From assembly GCA_034440615.1 (NCBI GenBank), contig JAOTOM010005146.1, positions 513,501 through 577,500 on the forward strand: a DNA stretch of 64,000 nucleotides, written 5' to 3'. Shown here piece after piece: positions 62,556 to 64,000 of this stretch (position 1 is its first letter; every line of letters starts with the position of its first letter). The notes under the pieces were generated by a model. The model was not told the origin of the DNA. It was given only the letters and a program-made list of their open reading frames with translations, and made no database searches. This DNA is from Ashinkailepas kermadecensis. Lineage: Eukaryota > Arthropoda > Thecostraca > Neolepadidae. The position numbers were made by a program, and so were the translations under genes.

Positions 62556-63356
62556 ATGAAGTGTGTGGTGTGCGTGTCGCTGCTGGTGGCGGTCGTGGCA
62601 GCCACTCCGGTGCCGCAGAGTGACTCGTACGGCGCGCCGACGCTATCCGCCGCAGCCGCCGCAGCCGAGCACGAGGCCGTGCGGGACGCGCTGGACCGGG
62701 GCTACGGCGACGTCGGCGGTCCGCTCGGCGACAGGACGCGGTTCGGCGGCCCCCAGCGGTTCGGCGGCCACCAGCGGTTCGGCGGCCCCCAGCGGTTCGG
62801 CGGGGGCGGCCGGTTCCACGACGGCTTCGGCGGTCCGCTCGGCAGACGAGACGGCCGGTTCGACGGACGCCGGTATGCGCCGCTGGGACAGCGCGGCGTG
62901 CCGCGCTTCAACCGCTTCATCAATCAGGGCAACCCGCCTCAACTGCGGCCCGACGGACTCGTCGACGGCCCCGGCGCGCCCTACACATTCAGCTACGCGG
63001 TGAACGAGCCCGACTACGGCAACCACTACGGCCACGCCGAGGAGAGCGACGGCGTCGTCACGCGCGGCGAATACCACGTGCTGCTGCCGGACGGCCGCAC
63101 GCAGATCGTCACCTACTCGGTGGAGGGCGACAGCGGCTTCCAGGCCACCGTCACGTACGAGGGCGAGGCGCAGTTCCCGGCGGCGGATGCCGGCCGCCGG
63201 CCGTTCCGGTTCGCCGGCCCGGCAGACACCGTCGGGGCGCGTCCGTTCGGACCGGGAGGCAGGAGGGGCGCCCTGGGCGCCGGCTTCGGCGCCTTCGGTA
63301 CCGGTGGCGACGGCGTCGGAGGGCTGGCGACGCCCGGCACCGGCTACGGGTTCTAG
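62556..63356 (+). CDS. RR-type cuticle protein (266 aa, pro-resilin-like)
   Basis: Secreted structural protein that binds chitin in the exoskeleton. Residues 1-19 are a signal peptide (MKCVVCVSLLVAVVAAT). Residues 62-90 are Gly-Phe-Arg-Gln repeats of RFGG(P/H)Q. Residues 143-208 form the extended Rebers-Riddiford domain: YTFSYAVNEPDYGNHYGHAE, then GEYHVLLPDGRTQIVTY and SGFQATVTYEGEAQFP. The GEYxVLLPDGRxQIVxY form is typical of RR-2 and pro-resilin-like proteins. The tail (210-266) is Gly/Phe-rich. No intron is needed; this ATG is the first after the TATA box and gives the signal peptide. Stop TAG at 63354-63356. No AATAAA is seen in the following 600 bases. Confidence 0.93.
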   Translation: MKCVVCVSLLVAVVAATPVPQSDSYGAPTLSAAAAAAEHEAVRDALDRGYGDVGGPLGDRTRFGGPQRFGGHQRFGGPQRFGGGGRFHDGFGGPLGRRDGRFDGRRYAPLGQRGVPRFNRFINQGNPPQLRPDGLVDGPGAPYTFSYAVNEPDYGNHYGHAEESDGVVTRGEYHVLLPDGRTQIVTYSVEGDSGFQATVTYEGEAQFPAADAGRRPFRFAGPADTVGARPFGPGGRRGALGAGFGAFGTGGDGVGGLATPGTGYGF

Positions 63357-64000
63357 CCGCCTCTGCAGGTGGAGGTGCCGAGCGACGCGCCCGGCACTGC
63401 CACCCCGAATGGTGGGCCGACCCGTCAACCGCCCGAGGCGACACAACAGCCTGACAGTGGTACTGCTCATGACAAATGAACACTATTGACTGTCGCTGTT
63501 ACGAGTCCTGCGGCCATTAAGCGAATGTTTATTGATAGGTGATGTGAAATACGAATGTAGATAATATACCCCAAGGATATTTCATTGGTGATCTTTGTTT
63601 CATCTACCAAGCACTGCGGCGTGCAAAGGCTGTTCGGAACAAGCAAGATTGAGCCTCCTGGCTTATCAACCTGGCGGCGGCCTTGCCTCCTCTCGGCATG
63701 CTATGAGCAGGATTATATGTTTTAAGAAATCTGCAACAAGTGGAATATCACATGCAATATATGCATCATCATATTACTATTTGAGCGATTCAAAACTCAG
63801 CATTCTTCACGTTTCACATTACGTCATTTACAAGTTATATTCCATCGTCAAATTGTCCGCCCTACTACCGCTGGTTGCGATGTTTTGGTCTGCATATTGC
63901 ACTCCTTGATATTGAGAAGATGTTGTGTTAGCTGTCAGCTACCTAGCATAAAACTAAAGTCATGCATCTTTAATGGATGAGTCGGCAGCAACCACAACAT
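63357..64000. other. 3' flank of the cuticle gene
   Basis: No canonical polyadenylation signal and no further gene recognised; only short frames without domains. Confidence 0.4.

Overview
This is eukaryotic nuclear DNA from an animal, most probably an arthropod. The clearest evidence is an intact single-exon cuticle protein gene with a Rebers-Riddiford chitin-binding domain at 62556-63356. GC-rich codons, spliced genes, very dense satellites, long (TA)n tracts and several retroelement relics fit a crustacean; a barnacle is my guess, and that is inference only.

From 465 to 37547 the + strand carries part of one large gene. Eleven exons encode eleven sushi/CCP modules of a secreted or cell-surface glycoprotein. 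I derived the exons from splice signals, matching phases and the C-C-C-W-C pattern. Nearly all introns are phase 1, so each module is a symmetric cassette. No first or last exon of the gene was found in the window. The introns are packed with satellites and mobile elements: a hAT-type element (13170-18515) that holds a second long-TIR transposon, LINE relics near 19 and 31-34 kb, and arrays with units of 10 to 100 bp.

From 38 to 54 kb I find no convincing gene. This stretch holds a long palindrome, 31-bp and 37-bp satellites, a large composite simple-sequence block, a LINE 3' end and Penelope-like endonuclease relics. From 54 to 60.7 kb the - strand carries the 3' end of a gene with a SAM-domain exon and a proline/serine-rich last exon. 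From 62.5 kb the + strand carries the cuticle gene with its TATA box.

The most unusual signal is that many satellites are built from splice boundaries. Upstream of at least five sushi exons, and also upstream of the last exon of the unrelated - strand gene, the repeat unit is a copy of that exon's own 3' splice site plus the first bases of the exon. Several hundred bases to over 2 kb of intron can consist of such copies. In some arrays the copies near the exon keep the AG while distant copies have lost it. Splice donors are duplicated at two places as well. This looks like a general process in this genome, acceptor-anchored satellite formation, that I do not know as a described phenomenon.
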